In this document: positions 47,801-54,845 of the stretch, in pieces | How positions within the stretch are numbered: the stretch's first letter is position 1 | Layout of the letters: each line of letters starts with the position of its first letter | Assembly (NCBI RefSeq): GCF_023078275.1 | Contig: NC_062972.1 | Location: 11,716,191 to 11,780,190, forward strand | DNA length: 64,000 nucleotides | Source: Leguminivora glycinivorella | Lineage: Eukaryota; Arthropoda; Insecta; Lepidoptera; Tortricidae | Direction of reading: 5' to 3' | Notes under the pieces: model-generated | What the model was told of the DNA's origin: nothing | The model's input: only the letters and a program-made list of their open reading frames with translations | Database searches by the model: none | Program-made: the position numbers and the translations under genes

Positions 47801-50800
47801 TTCTCCTCTGTTGTGGTGCAATGGGGTTTAAATATATAAAAGAAGATATTGACTGACTGATTGACATATCAACACACAGCCGAAACCGCTGGTCCTAGAG
47901 ATTTCAAATTTGGCACATAGGTTCCTTATATGGCGTAGAGGAGCACTAAGAAAGGATTTTTCAAAATTCTCTTCTTAAAAGGGTGAAATAAGGGTTCAAA
48001 GTTTGTATGGGGAAACAAAATTAGTTTGACTATTTTATTCGAAACTTCACAGGCGGATTCCTAAAGACATATGACTAAATACATGTTTCAGGTTTTTTGT
48101 AAATTTGACCCCTAAAGGGGTGCAAAGGGGGTAAAGTCAAAAACACAATATGGGTATCGTTTTTATGGTTTATCGGGTCGCTGATCACGATAAATACAAC
48201 GATTTTAAAATCTAATGAGGTGGAAAAGAAATTTTCTCCCCTGTTGTTGTGCAATGGGGTTAAAATATCCAAAATAGCCATAAGTATAGCTTTAGTTTTT
48301 ATCTTTACTTCTGGTTCAAGAGATTTCAAATTGACACGGAAGTTCCTTAGAGGAGCACTAAGAAAGGATTTTTCAAACTTCACCTCCTAGCATGATAATT
48401 TGACAGGGGCAAGGACAGGGACAGGGCCAGGGACAGGGACAGGGACAGGGTCAGGGACAGGGACAGGAACGGGATAGGGTTAGGGATAGGGATAGGGATC
48501 GGGATAGGGATAAGGATAGGGATAGGGATAGGGAGAGGGAGAGGGATAGGGATAGGGATAGGAATAGGGATAGAAATAGGGAAAGGGATAGAAATAGGGA
48601 TAAAAGTAGGGGACGGGAACGGGGATAGGGATAGGGGAGGGACGGGGACAGGGACGGGACGGGGACGGGGACGGGGACGGGGACAGGGACGGGACGGGAC
48701 GGGGACAAAGATAGAAATAGGGACGGGGATAACGGCTCAGCCACGACATTGGTCTAAGCGCGACAGCGGTGAGCGGCGGCCATACATTGGAGCGAGACAC
48801 AGCGATGGTATTTTTCATTCGCACGTATGGCTGCCGCTCACCGCTGACGCGCTTAGACCAATGTCGTGGCTGGGCCGTAAGAATAGGGATTGGGGTCGGA
48901 ATAATCGGTCGGCAATCGATATCTAGGCAGTGTAAAATGCAGGTGGCTCAGTGGGAAGGGATTAGTAAGTAGGCATCGGCGAGTATCCTGCATCCGTAAT
49001 AACTATTACATTCAATGTGCTGTAAGAAGATCGTTATTTTGCTTGCCTTTTATAGGTTTACGTTTGCAATAAGTATAAGCAAAATGGAAAAAATTGTAAG
49101 CGATAATGCAAGGAAGTACTTTTTACCCTACCGACCATAGCGTCGAGATACTGGCTATGTGGGTCGTATGAAGTTTCCCCAGTATAAATATTTATATAGG
49201 TAAAATACATACATATTCGTACCTACTACCTACGCTGTGGTCGCTGTGTAACAATTCTACAATCATTGCAAGAATTTCTTTAAAAACAATAGTAATATGT
49301 GTAAGGTACAGTCAGCCAAAACCGGACCGTACAGCAAATAGATCAGTTACAATGCCCCCCCCCCCCCCCAGTCGAGAATTGCCCCGCTTTACCTTAATCG
49401 AAATAATCGCGGACAGATGTACCTACAAAGAAACCTACGGATCCAAATGAAAATCTTATTTTTTGTAAACGTTTCAATAAGAATACTTTTATTACGCGGG
49501 CGAAGCCGCGGGTAAAAGCTAGTAGTTATTAATTTTGGAATCAGCACCCCCGGAAACCTTTTTGACGACACCTATGACGACTTTTGTGTCAAAGTGACAG
49601 TCAGCAATGTCAAGATTCCAAATCGGTCATTAATTTTCAAATCAGCACCTCCGGAAACCTATTCGACGACACCCATGACGACTTTTGTGTCAAAGTGACA
49701 GTCAGCAATGTTAGATTCCACATTGGTCATTAATTTTGGAATCAGCACCCCCTAAAACCAATTTTACGACACCCATGACGACTTTTGTGTCAAAGTGACA
49801 GTCAGCAATGTCAGATTCCACATTGTTCATTAATTTTGGAATCAGCACCCCCGCAAACCTATTTGACGACACCCATGACGACTTTTGTGTCAAAGTGACA
49901 GTCAGCAATGTCAGATTTCACATTGGTCATTAATTTTGGAATCAGCACCCCCTAAAACCTATTTTACGACACCCATGACGACTTTTGTGTCAAAGTGACA
50001 GTCAGCAATGTCAGATTCCAAATCGGTCATTAATTTTTAAATCAGCACACCCGAAAACCTATACTCGTGGTATATGCACTTGAAATGTGAAAGTGAAAAT
50101 GCTAGAATGACATGTAAACCAAAAACAATTTGAGTGACATATAGAAGTAAAGTAATAAGCCTGGAATCGAAGTAAAGTGGAATTCAGATTACTTAAGTAC
50201 TTGATTACCGAGGAATCCATATTACAGGAATCTATATTATACCGATTCCAAAGGAATGGATTACAGAGGTAATCATAATACAGTATTACAGTAATTTTCA
50301 TATAACAAAAGCAAATATTTGGGATGGGATCTACTTTTATAATTAATTTTTTAAATAAATTTTAACATAATTGATATTATTTTGCGCTACATTCTAGTAT
50401 TTTCGTACAAAATAATGTTTATTAGAAATCAAAAGTTTATATCGAGATAGTAGATTGTGGTTGTTATCAAAATTCCATAGAAAGGATCAAGATTGTTTTG
50501 TCCATTATTGTAGTGCGAGCGAGTGATAAGACGTGCTAGAAAGGGTCGGCATATTGGGCTCGCGCGGCGGGTAAAATACCTAATTTCGCCCGACGCCGAA
50601 ATGTTATAACGCTCTTAAGGTCTTTGCACTTATTCCATCTGGATTCCAAAGCCATTATACCACTTTTAAAAAAAAAATCCTCCAGGCCTTCAAAATAGGT
50701 ATCCACTTCAGCTTGGACCTCGTCGTTGGTCAAAAATTTCTTACCACCCATGTGTTTTTTTTAATTTTGGAAATAAATGGAAGTCCGATGGTGCCAAATC

Positions 50801-52298
50801 GGGTGAATAAGGCAGATGCGGCAATAATTCAAACCCGCAATTATGAATTTCTGCCATTGACTTTAGTGACGTATGCACGCGTGCATTATCCTGGTGGAAA
50901 AGAACTTTCTTTGTCAGCACTCCAGGTCTTTTTACTTTCAAAGTCGACGTAAAAGTCGACGTAATCGACGTAAAAGTTCGCAATAATAGTCCGAGTTTAT
51001 AGTCGTACCTTTTTGGAGATAGTCAACCATTATTACACCCTTTGCGTCCCAGAACACTGATGCCATAACTTTATTTGCCGACAAAATGGCCTTTGCCTTT
51101 TTGGGTGGCGGAGATCCAGCACGAACCCACTGTTTTGATTGCTGTTTAGTCTCGGGCGTATAGTGGTAGACCCATGTCTCATCCATAGTAACATATCTGT
51201 CCAAAAAGTCTTGAGGGTCAGCTTCATACAGGTCTAGACAGTCGCGTGAAATTGTTAGACGAGTGATTTTTTGTTCCACTGAAAGGAGCTTTGGAACCCA
51301 TCTCGCCGACACCTTGGAAAACCCTAATTCGTTAACTATAATGTTTTGAGTTTTTTCATAGGAGATGCCTACGATGTCGGCTATTTCTCTCACTTTTAAC
51401 CGTCGGTCTTGGATTACCATTTTGCATACAGTTGCCACATTATTTGGATTGTCGCAGTAGTTGGCCTCCCGGAGCGAGGGTCATCTGCGATACTGACTCG
51501 TCCCCGCTAGAATTCAGCTGCCCACTTTTTTACCATCGTATATGATGGACCGGATTGCCCTAATGTACACTGCATATCTTCATAAATTTGTTTCGCAGTC
51601 AATCCTTTTTTATGAAGATATTTAATTACATCACGTTGCTCCAAATTGTCCATTGTGAAAAAACTGCTTACACGTATTTTTAAATGAAAGGAAAAACTTA
51701 TTTTAAAATATTGCATTTAATTAAAATTTCGCGGGATGACAACTAAATAATGACAGTTCAAAATGACGGCAGAAAAAAGAAACTAAGTTTTTTTTTTAAT
51801 GGTCAGGCCGCGAACTTTCCAATCAGCCCTCGTACATAGAAAACATCCATGACTCAGGAACAAATATCTGTGCTTATCACACAAATAAATGCCCATGTGA
51901 GTTTTCGCTACATAGCGGTATTTGTTTAGTGTGTGTATGTATTTAATATCAACAATTTTTTGTTTCAGCTGGAAAAACTGATATCAAGAAATTACTTCCT
52001 AAATCAGTCCGCCAAGGAAGCATTCAAGAGCTATTTGAGGGCGTATGACTCGCACCATCTGAAGACTATATTCGACATAGACACTATTGATATGGCTAAA
52101 GTCTCAAAATCGTTCGGTTTCACCGTACCGCCCGCAGTTGAGCTCAAAGTTGAGAAGAAAGGGCCTCCGACGAAGCGCAAGGGAGGAGGCGGGTATGGAT
52201 ATTTCAAATCACTGAATGCTCCGATGAGCCAGAAGAATAAGGCAGAGAAAACAAAGATCTACCGACAGAAAGGCGGTAATAAGAGACCAGTGAGCTGA
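35892..52298 (+). CDS. DDX18: DDX18 / pitchoune (Has1), DEAD-box ATP-dependent RNA helicase (11 coding exons)
   Basis: Exons: 35892-35982, 36282-36362, 36520-36672, 36846-37106, 37734-37883, 38232-38396, 38758-38899, 39695-39854, 43617-43769, 44419-44589, 51969-52298. They join to 1857 nt, 618 residues plus stop. The N-terminus is Lys-rich and then acidic (exons 1-3). Exon 4 has the Q-motif region (GFTTMTEIQ) and Walker A AARTGSGKT. Exon 5 has PTRELS and MGGAN. Exon 6 has ATPGRLLDH and the catalytic box DEAD at residues 278-281. Exon 7 has SAT, exon 8 VMVFLSTC, exon 9 TDVAARGLDIP, and exon 10 HRVGRTARG. Exon 11 is the DUF4217-type tail with a basic, glycine-rich end (KGGGGYGY), as in DDX18. 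Family knowledge: Has1/DDX18 is a nucleolar helicase in ribosome assembly. The fly orthologue pitchoune is a reported Myc target. The start ATG has the context TCAAAATG. Introns 8 (3.8 kb) and 10 (7.4 kb) are swollen by transposons; the other introns are short. Confidence 0.96.
39135..39499. mobile_element. Third copy of the same MITE in DDX18 intron 7, carrying a nested insertion
   Basis: CACTGGCGATCAAATAT is followed by about 130 bp starting CGAGGGTTTACTGGTGAAAC and ending GGTTTCACCACCTCTCG (inverted ends). The MITE then resumes with ATGAAAGAGGCGCGTTCC and ends TTATACTGTG at 39499. The far left tip is not recognisable. Confidence 0.7.
39871..40080 (+). repeat. AACCCCCAACG...repeat with CTGT microsatellite
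   Basis: AACGACGGGGTGTTATAAGT, a (CTGT)n/(GTGT)n tract, GGCATCGTAG and AACGGATGAACCGATTTAG match 12338-12720. It immediately follows the donor of DDX18 exon 8. Confidence 0.75.
40196..40410 (-). mobile_element. Second LINE 3' end, opposite orientation
   Basis: The reverse complement of 42280-42496: it opens with the (GAAAT)n tail and runs through GCCGGCTCTAACCCTACGCC, CCTCAGTTGGAGGAGGGTAT and GGGACCGGCAAGAAACTCGG. Only the 3' UTR is present. With the plus-strand copy it forms an inverted repeat with arms of about 210 bp, separated by about 1.9 kb. Confidence 0.9.
41090..42496 (+). mobile_element. 5'-truncated LINE (CR1/Jockey-like) in DDX18 intron 8
   Basis: The open frame to 41995 starts within reverse transcriptase just before FADDTSLLF (catalytic FADD box). 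It continues through LLLNSKKTKCI, FLGLTLDKNLQW, LVYHSYFHSVMSYGILVWG and LQKRAIRSIYNL, the usual RT thumb/C-terminal region, and ends with HFYNKLPDTA. A 3' UTR of about 470 bp follows and ends in (ATTTC)n. The frame has no stop over 294 residues, so it is young, but everything upstream of the RT palm end is missing. The family assignment to CR1/Kiri or Jockey is uncertain. Confidence 0.85.
43803..44030. repeat. Palindromic lepidopteran repeat in DDX18 intron 9, empty site for the AGGGTTCCG element
   Basis: GAAGTGGTTCATTATATGTC, CTGTACTGAAAAACGTCG, CGGTCGTGTTTTAATTTATC and CTTCCTCTTTTTCGCACTTG match 17314-17510 plus 18059-18085. Here the CTTTTTCGC stretch is uninterrupted. In the 17.5-kb copy the AGGGTTCCG element sits within it. 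Confidence 0.8.
44696..44739 (-). mobile_element. tRNA-derived SINE remnant, left piece
   Basis: TAAGCGACGATATACATACT through ACATATATA matches the reverse complement of the SINE tail region at 10085-10130. The other half lies at 51833-51901, immediately beyond the mariner. The mariner therefore inserted into this minus-strand SINE. Confidence 0.75.
44833..45960. other. Left part of the TTAA insert: AT-rich start, CpG-rich patch, two 120-bp repeats, GATTAC-rich stretch
   Basis: No coding sequence is recognised. 45225-45425 is GC- and CpG-rich against an AT-rich background. 45543-45730 holds two direct copies of a unit with GGTGGTCACCAGTACCA and TGATGATGGAGCCAGA. 45735-45930 is dense in variants of GATTAC and GTAATC. 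A counterpart rich in the same hexamers lies at 50160-50300. Confidence 0.5.
45960..47350 (+). repeat. Minisatellite, 100-bp unit, about ten close copies plus diverged ones
   Basis: The unit runs through GTGCTGATTCCAAAATTAAT, GACATTGCTGACTGTCACTT, GACACAAAAGTCGTCATGGG and AAATAGGTTTTAGGGG. Successive GTGCTGATTC starts fall at 46021, 46121, 46221 and 46320, so the period is 99-100 bp. Copies at the right end are more diverged, and the last stretch (about 47220-47350) is in the opposite orientation and continues at 49523 beyond the Helitron. Confidence 0.92.
47371..47428. repeat. (TGAC)n microsatellite near the Helitron 5' end
   Basis: About 14 GACT/TGAC units. The duplicated 5' end at 47850 has only two to three units. 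Confidence 0.9.
48400..48732. repeat. G-rich hexamer array (GGGACA / GGGATA / GGGACG)
   Basis: More than 300 bp made almost only of GGGA plus two-base units, with runs of the GGGACA type, then GGGATA, then GGGACG. It lies inside the Helitron. G-tracts every six bases on one strand could form G-quadruplexes. The long proline- and serine-rich frames on the other strand are artefacts of the repeat. Confidence 0.9.
48733..48877. mobile_element. Short palindromic MITE, PIF/Harbinger-like, TAA target duplication
   Basis: The ends CGGCTCAGCCACGACATTGG and CCAATGTCGTGGCTGGGCCG are inverted copies, and the arms continue through the GCGGTGAGCGGC region. TAA flanks both sides (48730-48732, 48878-48880). 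Three-base TWA-type duplications are typical of PIF/Harbinger. Its tips resemble those of the larger element at 53241-54070. Confidence 0.75.
49523..50060 (-). repeat. Same 100-bp minisatellite, inverted orientation, about five copies
   Basis: Units read ATTAATTTTGGAATCAGCAC, then ACGACACCCATGACGACTTT, TGTGTCAAAGTGACAGTCAG and CAATGTCAGATTCCA, the reverse complement of the array at 45960-47220. Short frames across it are artefacts. Confidence 0.9.
50061..50614. other. Right part of the TTAA insert, non-coding
   Basis: 50160-50300 is dense in GATTAC/GTAATC variants, mirroring 45735-45930. 50300-50480 is AT-rich. 50505-50600 is GC-richer (GCGAGCGAGTGATAAGACG, GGGCTCGCGCGGCGGG). No coding sequence is recognised. 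Confidence 0.45.
50619..51653 (-). pseudogene. Mariner transposase, broken
   Basis: Minus-strand fragments in order: an N-terminal helix-turn-helix part (MDNLEQRDVIKYLHKKGLT, from 51653); a middle part with KVREIADIVGIS, the WVPKLL linker region and TMDETW (first catalytic Asp); then HQDNARVH and YSPDLAPSD (second and third Asp); then TNDEVQAEVDTYF and SRWNKCKDL. The parts lie in different frames: there is a frameshift between about 51440 and 51507, and a slippage-like repeat of GTCGACGTAAAA at 50940-50980 separates the first Asp from the second. The last residues are displaced to about 44.8 kb by an insertion. It cannot encode an active enzyme. All three catalytic aspartates are still recognisable. 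Confidence 0.88.
51833..51901 (-). mobile_element. tRNA-derived SINE remnant, right piece
   Basis: CATAGAAAACATCCATGACT through AAATAAATGCCCATG continues the minus-strand SINE begun at 44696. It matches the reverse complement of 10020-10085. The tRNA-like head itself is missing. Confidence 0.75.
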
Positions 52299-52324
52299 AA
52301 TGTATGTTAACTATTTTAAGTTAT

Positions 52325-52330
52325 AATAAA
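52325..52330 (+). terminator. Polyadenylation signal AATAAA of DDX18
   Basis: A canonical AATAAA occurs 27 bp after the DDX18 stop codon, followed by AT-rich DNA with GT stretches. It is well placed for a very short 3' UTR. Confidence 0.65.
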
Positions 52331-53237
52331 ACATTGTAATTTACACCAACATCTTTTATTGGTTAATAAAATGTTGGAATTTCATTATAAAAAGTTAACT
52401 AATAGGTAACAATATACAATATGAACAATATACCTACTTTTTGACAACATTATTGATCGTTATCAATTCCAATATACAGGCACATATCTCTCATTTCAAA
52501 CTAGTCTAACCTAACGCGGTTAGGAACCTCACATATACCATTGTTTTATATCTAGATTTTAACTTTACCGAAAAGCCAATCGTAGCTAATATCGCTCATA
52601 ATTAATTTGTGTCATAATATTTGCAATTGAGTAGAAATTACACTTGATAGAACAATCCACAGTAATCGATATGACGAAGTCTATAAATCATTTTCCTGTT
52701 TTCTGTGACATAGGTCATATGACTTGATATCCCTTATCTCAGTCAACAGTGTTGCTGTTAATGCTCGGATAAAGTTCAGTGTTTATAACAACATCTTGTT
52801 ACTTGTATGATAACAGCGAAGTGGTTGTAAATACGGGAAACTGCAGTCTTCATGAAGTTGTATTCTTCTTGGATTTCTTCTTTGGTTTCTTTACTGTAAA
52901 ATCTGTAGTAAGGTATTATAGTATGACAATCGAACTCATACCAGTATTATACTGGATAAAGTCTATCACGCCAGGGTCCGTCCTTGTAAATACGTGTAGT
53001 ACATTTTTTTTATTAGCGTACAATGTAGTACAATTCTCGTACATATTTTCTGATTAACAAAGTTGAAAATTGGACTGTTACATAGTGAAATAGATAGCGC
53101 CCGCCAAAAAGTATGCTTCCTAGCGGTGACATATTGATCATTGTTTACTTGTAAATACGTGTAGTACATTTTTTTTAAATTAGCGTACAATTCTCGTACA
53201 TTTTTTGACGTGACTTTGGATTCCGTACGATACCATG
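52331..53237. other. Downstream region of DDX18, non-coding, with a direct repeat
   Basis: No gene is seen. TTGTAAATACGTGTAGTACA with the following T-run and GCGTACAATTCTCGTACAT occurs twice (about 52984-53046 and 53149-53205), a direct repeat about 165 bp apart. Confidence 0.5.
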
Positions 53238-53240
53238 TCA

Positions 53241-54070
53241 CGGCCTGGCCACGGACACGCGCGAATTGCGGCAGCGGCAGCGGCGAGCGGTGAGCGGGAG
53301 AAACAAAAGCCTAAAAATGCATTTAGGATGCCACGAACCGCCGCCGCTGGCGACAACGCGCGCGAATTTTGTCGAGCGGCGGGCGGCAGCGGCGCGCGGT
53401 GCGACGCGCGGGGGAAACAAACGTACCGCGCTAGTGGACGACGCCACGACTTACAGCGGCGCGACCAGCGATATTAGCGGCACGTATCGGGCGGTTCGCT
53501 ACCGACCAAAAAATATTAGACGATTCGCTCGCGAAATGGACTCGCGGAAGCGCTTATCCCGGAAATATTAGATAGGTAACTTATGATTAGGTATACATTT
53601 TTGAATGTGATTTTGACGTTACCAAAAGGCTGTTTTTTATACTAGTAAGTGCCATTAATTATTATATACAGAGAGTAGTGTTTTTAGTTATTTTAAATAT
53701 TTGATACTGAGAATTTTATAGTTGTTTTAGTATTGAGATATGTAATCGAAGGGTTCGATGCTCATTCTGGTGTACTCGTAAAATTTCTCCGGGTACTTTC
53801 TGTGTTCTTCATACAAAATTGTAAATTCGCCATGTGTACGTCTGTTAGTTTCGTGTAGTCTTCTCTCAGATTTAAAATATCCTGCCTGAAATATGTGCTG
53901 CTTTCGAGAAACTGACGAGCAATTTTGGATAACACCATTTTGAATCCGTCCCCTCCGCTCGATGCCGCTGACGCGACTGCGAAGTACGTGGCATGCTTCC
54001 CGCTCCGCGCTTCCCTACCGCGCCGCGCGCCGCCCCGCTCGCCGCTTAGACCAAGTCCGTGGCCAGGCCG
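53241..54070 (-). mobile_element. PIF/Harbinger-like element between the convergent helicase genes
   Basis: The ends CGGCCTGGCCACGGAC and GTCCGTGGCCAGGCCG are inverted copies flanked by TCA (53238-53240, 54071-54073). Both subterminal zones are strongly GC- and CpG-rich (GCGGCAGCGGCAGCGGCGAG), in contrast to the AT-rich middle. A short transposase-like fragment lies inside. Frames through the GC-rich part are compositional artefacts. Confidence 0.75.
53727..53885 (-). pseudogene. Remnant of a Harbinger-type transposase N-terminal region
   Basis: On the minus strand, after an acceptor-like TATTTCAG, a frame reads AGYFKSERRLHETNRRTHGE and then FTILYEEHRK, FYEYTRMSIEPFDYI and a stop. The pattern 'HGEF...L...KFxxYxRMS...FD' is what I know from the segment before the catalytic domain of PIF/Harbinger transposases. 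No DDE domain follows. The assignment rests on this pattern and on the element's ends. Confidence 0.5.
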
Positions 54071-54386
54071 TCACAGCTAGAAAGTATGAGACGCGATAGG
54101 GACGCATCGACGTGGTAAGCTGTATCACACCAGTGTGCTACGCCCGCTGATGGCAAGGCGGCATGGCGAACTTCCCCGGTGTTGTAAAACAAGTACAGTA
54201 GAACACGCGTCTATTGTCAAGACGTTAGAGTGCGTATTCCGATATTTGTGAGAGCTTTGGCACCTCTAATAATATACTTATCTGACAGCGACTGTCCATT
54301 CATTGTTGCATGAAGACGCCGCATTCTAGCAGATAGTTTGCGCTGCTCATAGGTACTATACTTTATTCATAAACGCTTACTAAAGT

Positions 54387-54723
54387 CACACCTCGGACAC
54401 TGGCGATCAAATATATGAAAGAGGCGCGTTCCTAGCACACAGTGTAAGTCTATCACTCGTGTAGGTGAACGCGTAGTCACGTAGGGGAGACAGGGGCTTG
54501 TTTTAACGGGGGTAGGTATTAACAAGCATCTAGCTCCTAAACTATACACGACAGGGTACCAATTTCAATATATACTATGCTTGTATGAGTGAAATATGAC
54601 AGGTCGACTGCTCGCGTTTTTGACAGGCGGTAACTGGGAGGTAACCGAGAGGGAGTGGGCGGTACTTTCAGCGGGGAGTGGGAGTGGCTATACTGTTCGA
54701 TATTACCCTTTATTTATACTGTG
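54387..54723. mobile_element. Second copy of the CACACCTCGG...ACTGTG MITE, with extra DNA inside
   Basis: It is flanked by CTAAAGT at 54380-54386 and 54724-54730. It matches 60895-61124 except for about 100 extra bp around 54480-54585. It lies between the stop codons of the two convergent helicase genes, about 120 bp from the paralogue's stop. Confidence 0.85.
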
Positions 54724-54845
54724 CTAAAGTTGACAAGCAGCCAATAAGTCGGAACGGGACAAACGAGTATTAGCGGCTTATTAACCTTAGTATTAAACGT
54801 TTTAGAATAAGAGGGTTTGTTTTCAAATTTATGACGAGCATAAAG

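Larger units (their letters stand above)
47353..49522 (+). mobile_element. Non-autonomous Helitron inserted in the minisatellite
   Basis: The 5' end is TCTAAATATATAAAAGAAG followed by a (TGAC)n tract. The 3' end has the hairpin GCGGGCGAAGCCGCGGG and then AAAAGCTAG. The left neighbour base is A and the right one is T, with no target duplication: the Helitron hallmark. Rejoining the flanks restores the minisatellite unit fairly well. A second copy of the 5' region starts near 47830, so the first 480 bp are duplicated in tandem. No Rep/helicase coding sequence is present. Confidence 0.85.
44832..50614. mobile_element. About 5.8 kb of DNA inserted at a TTAA site within the mariner transposase
   Basis: The transposase coding sequence ends at CTTAA near 50615 and resumes at TTAACGGGG near 44828. 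TTAA is present at both junctions (44828-44831 and 50615-50618) and is needed only once to restore the frame. This looks like a TTAA target duplication (piggyBac or Kolobok type). However, the two ends (GATATGAAAA and, inverted, GAGCGTTATA) do not match as terminal repeats, so the insert may be composite. It contains the minisatellite arrays and a Helitron described separately. Confidence 0.6.
44740..51832 (-). mobile_element. Mariner (DD34D) element in DDX18 intron 10, split by nested insertions
   Basis: The terminal inverted repeats CGAGGGCTGATTGAAAAGTTC (left) and GAACTTTCCAATCAGCCCTCG (right, one mismatch as inverted) are flanked by TA at 44738-44739 and 51833-51834, as in Tc1/mariner insertion. 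The element spans 7.1 kb where about 1.3 kb is normal, because some 5.8 kb of other DNA sits between 44832 and 50614. The codons for the transposase end (GDYVEK plus stop) lie near 44809-44827, on the far side of that insertion. The element itself landed in a minus-strand SINE. Confidence 0.9.

Noticed and set aside
48400..48732. Interstitial telomere
   Set aside because: The unit is GGGA plus two bases, not the insect TTAGG repeat.
48451..48824. Long proline/serine-rich frames on the minus strand
   Set aside because: They are translations of the G-rich hexamer array and change with frame; not a protein.
45960..50060. CRISPR-like regular array
   Set aside because: Repeats are 100-bp head-to-tail units without unique spacers, in an insect genome; this is a minisatellite.
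53235..53571. Three overlapping GC-rich frames of 69-101 codons
   Set aside because: Ala/Arg-rich composition follows from the CpG-rich ends of the Harbinger-like element. Overlap in both strands indicates lack of stops due to GC content.
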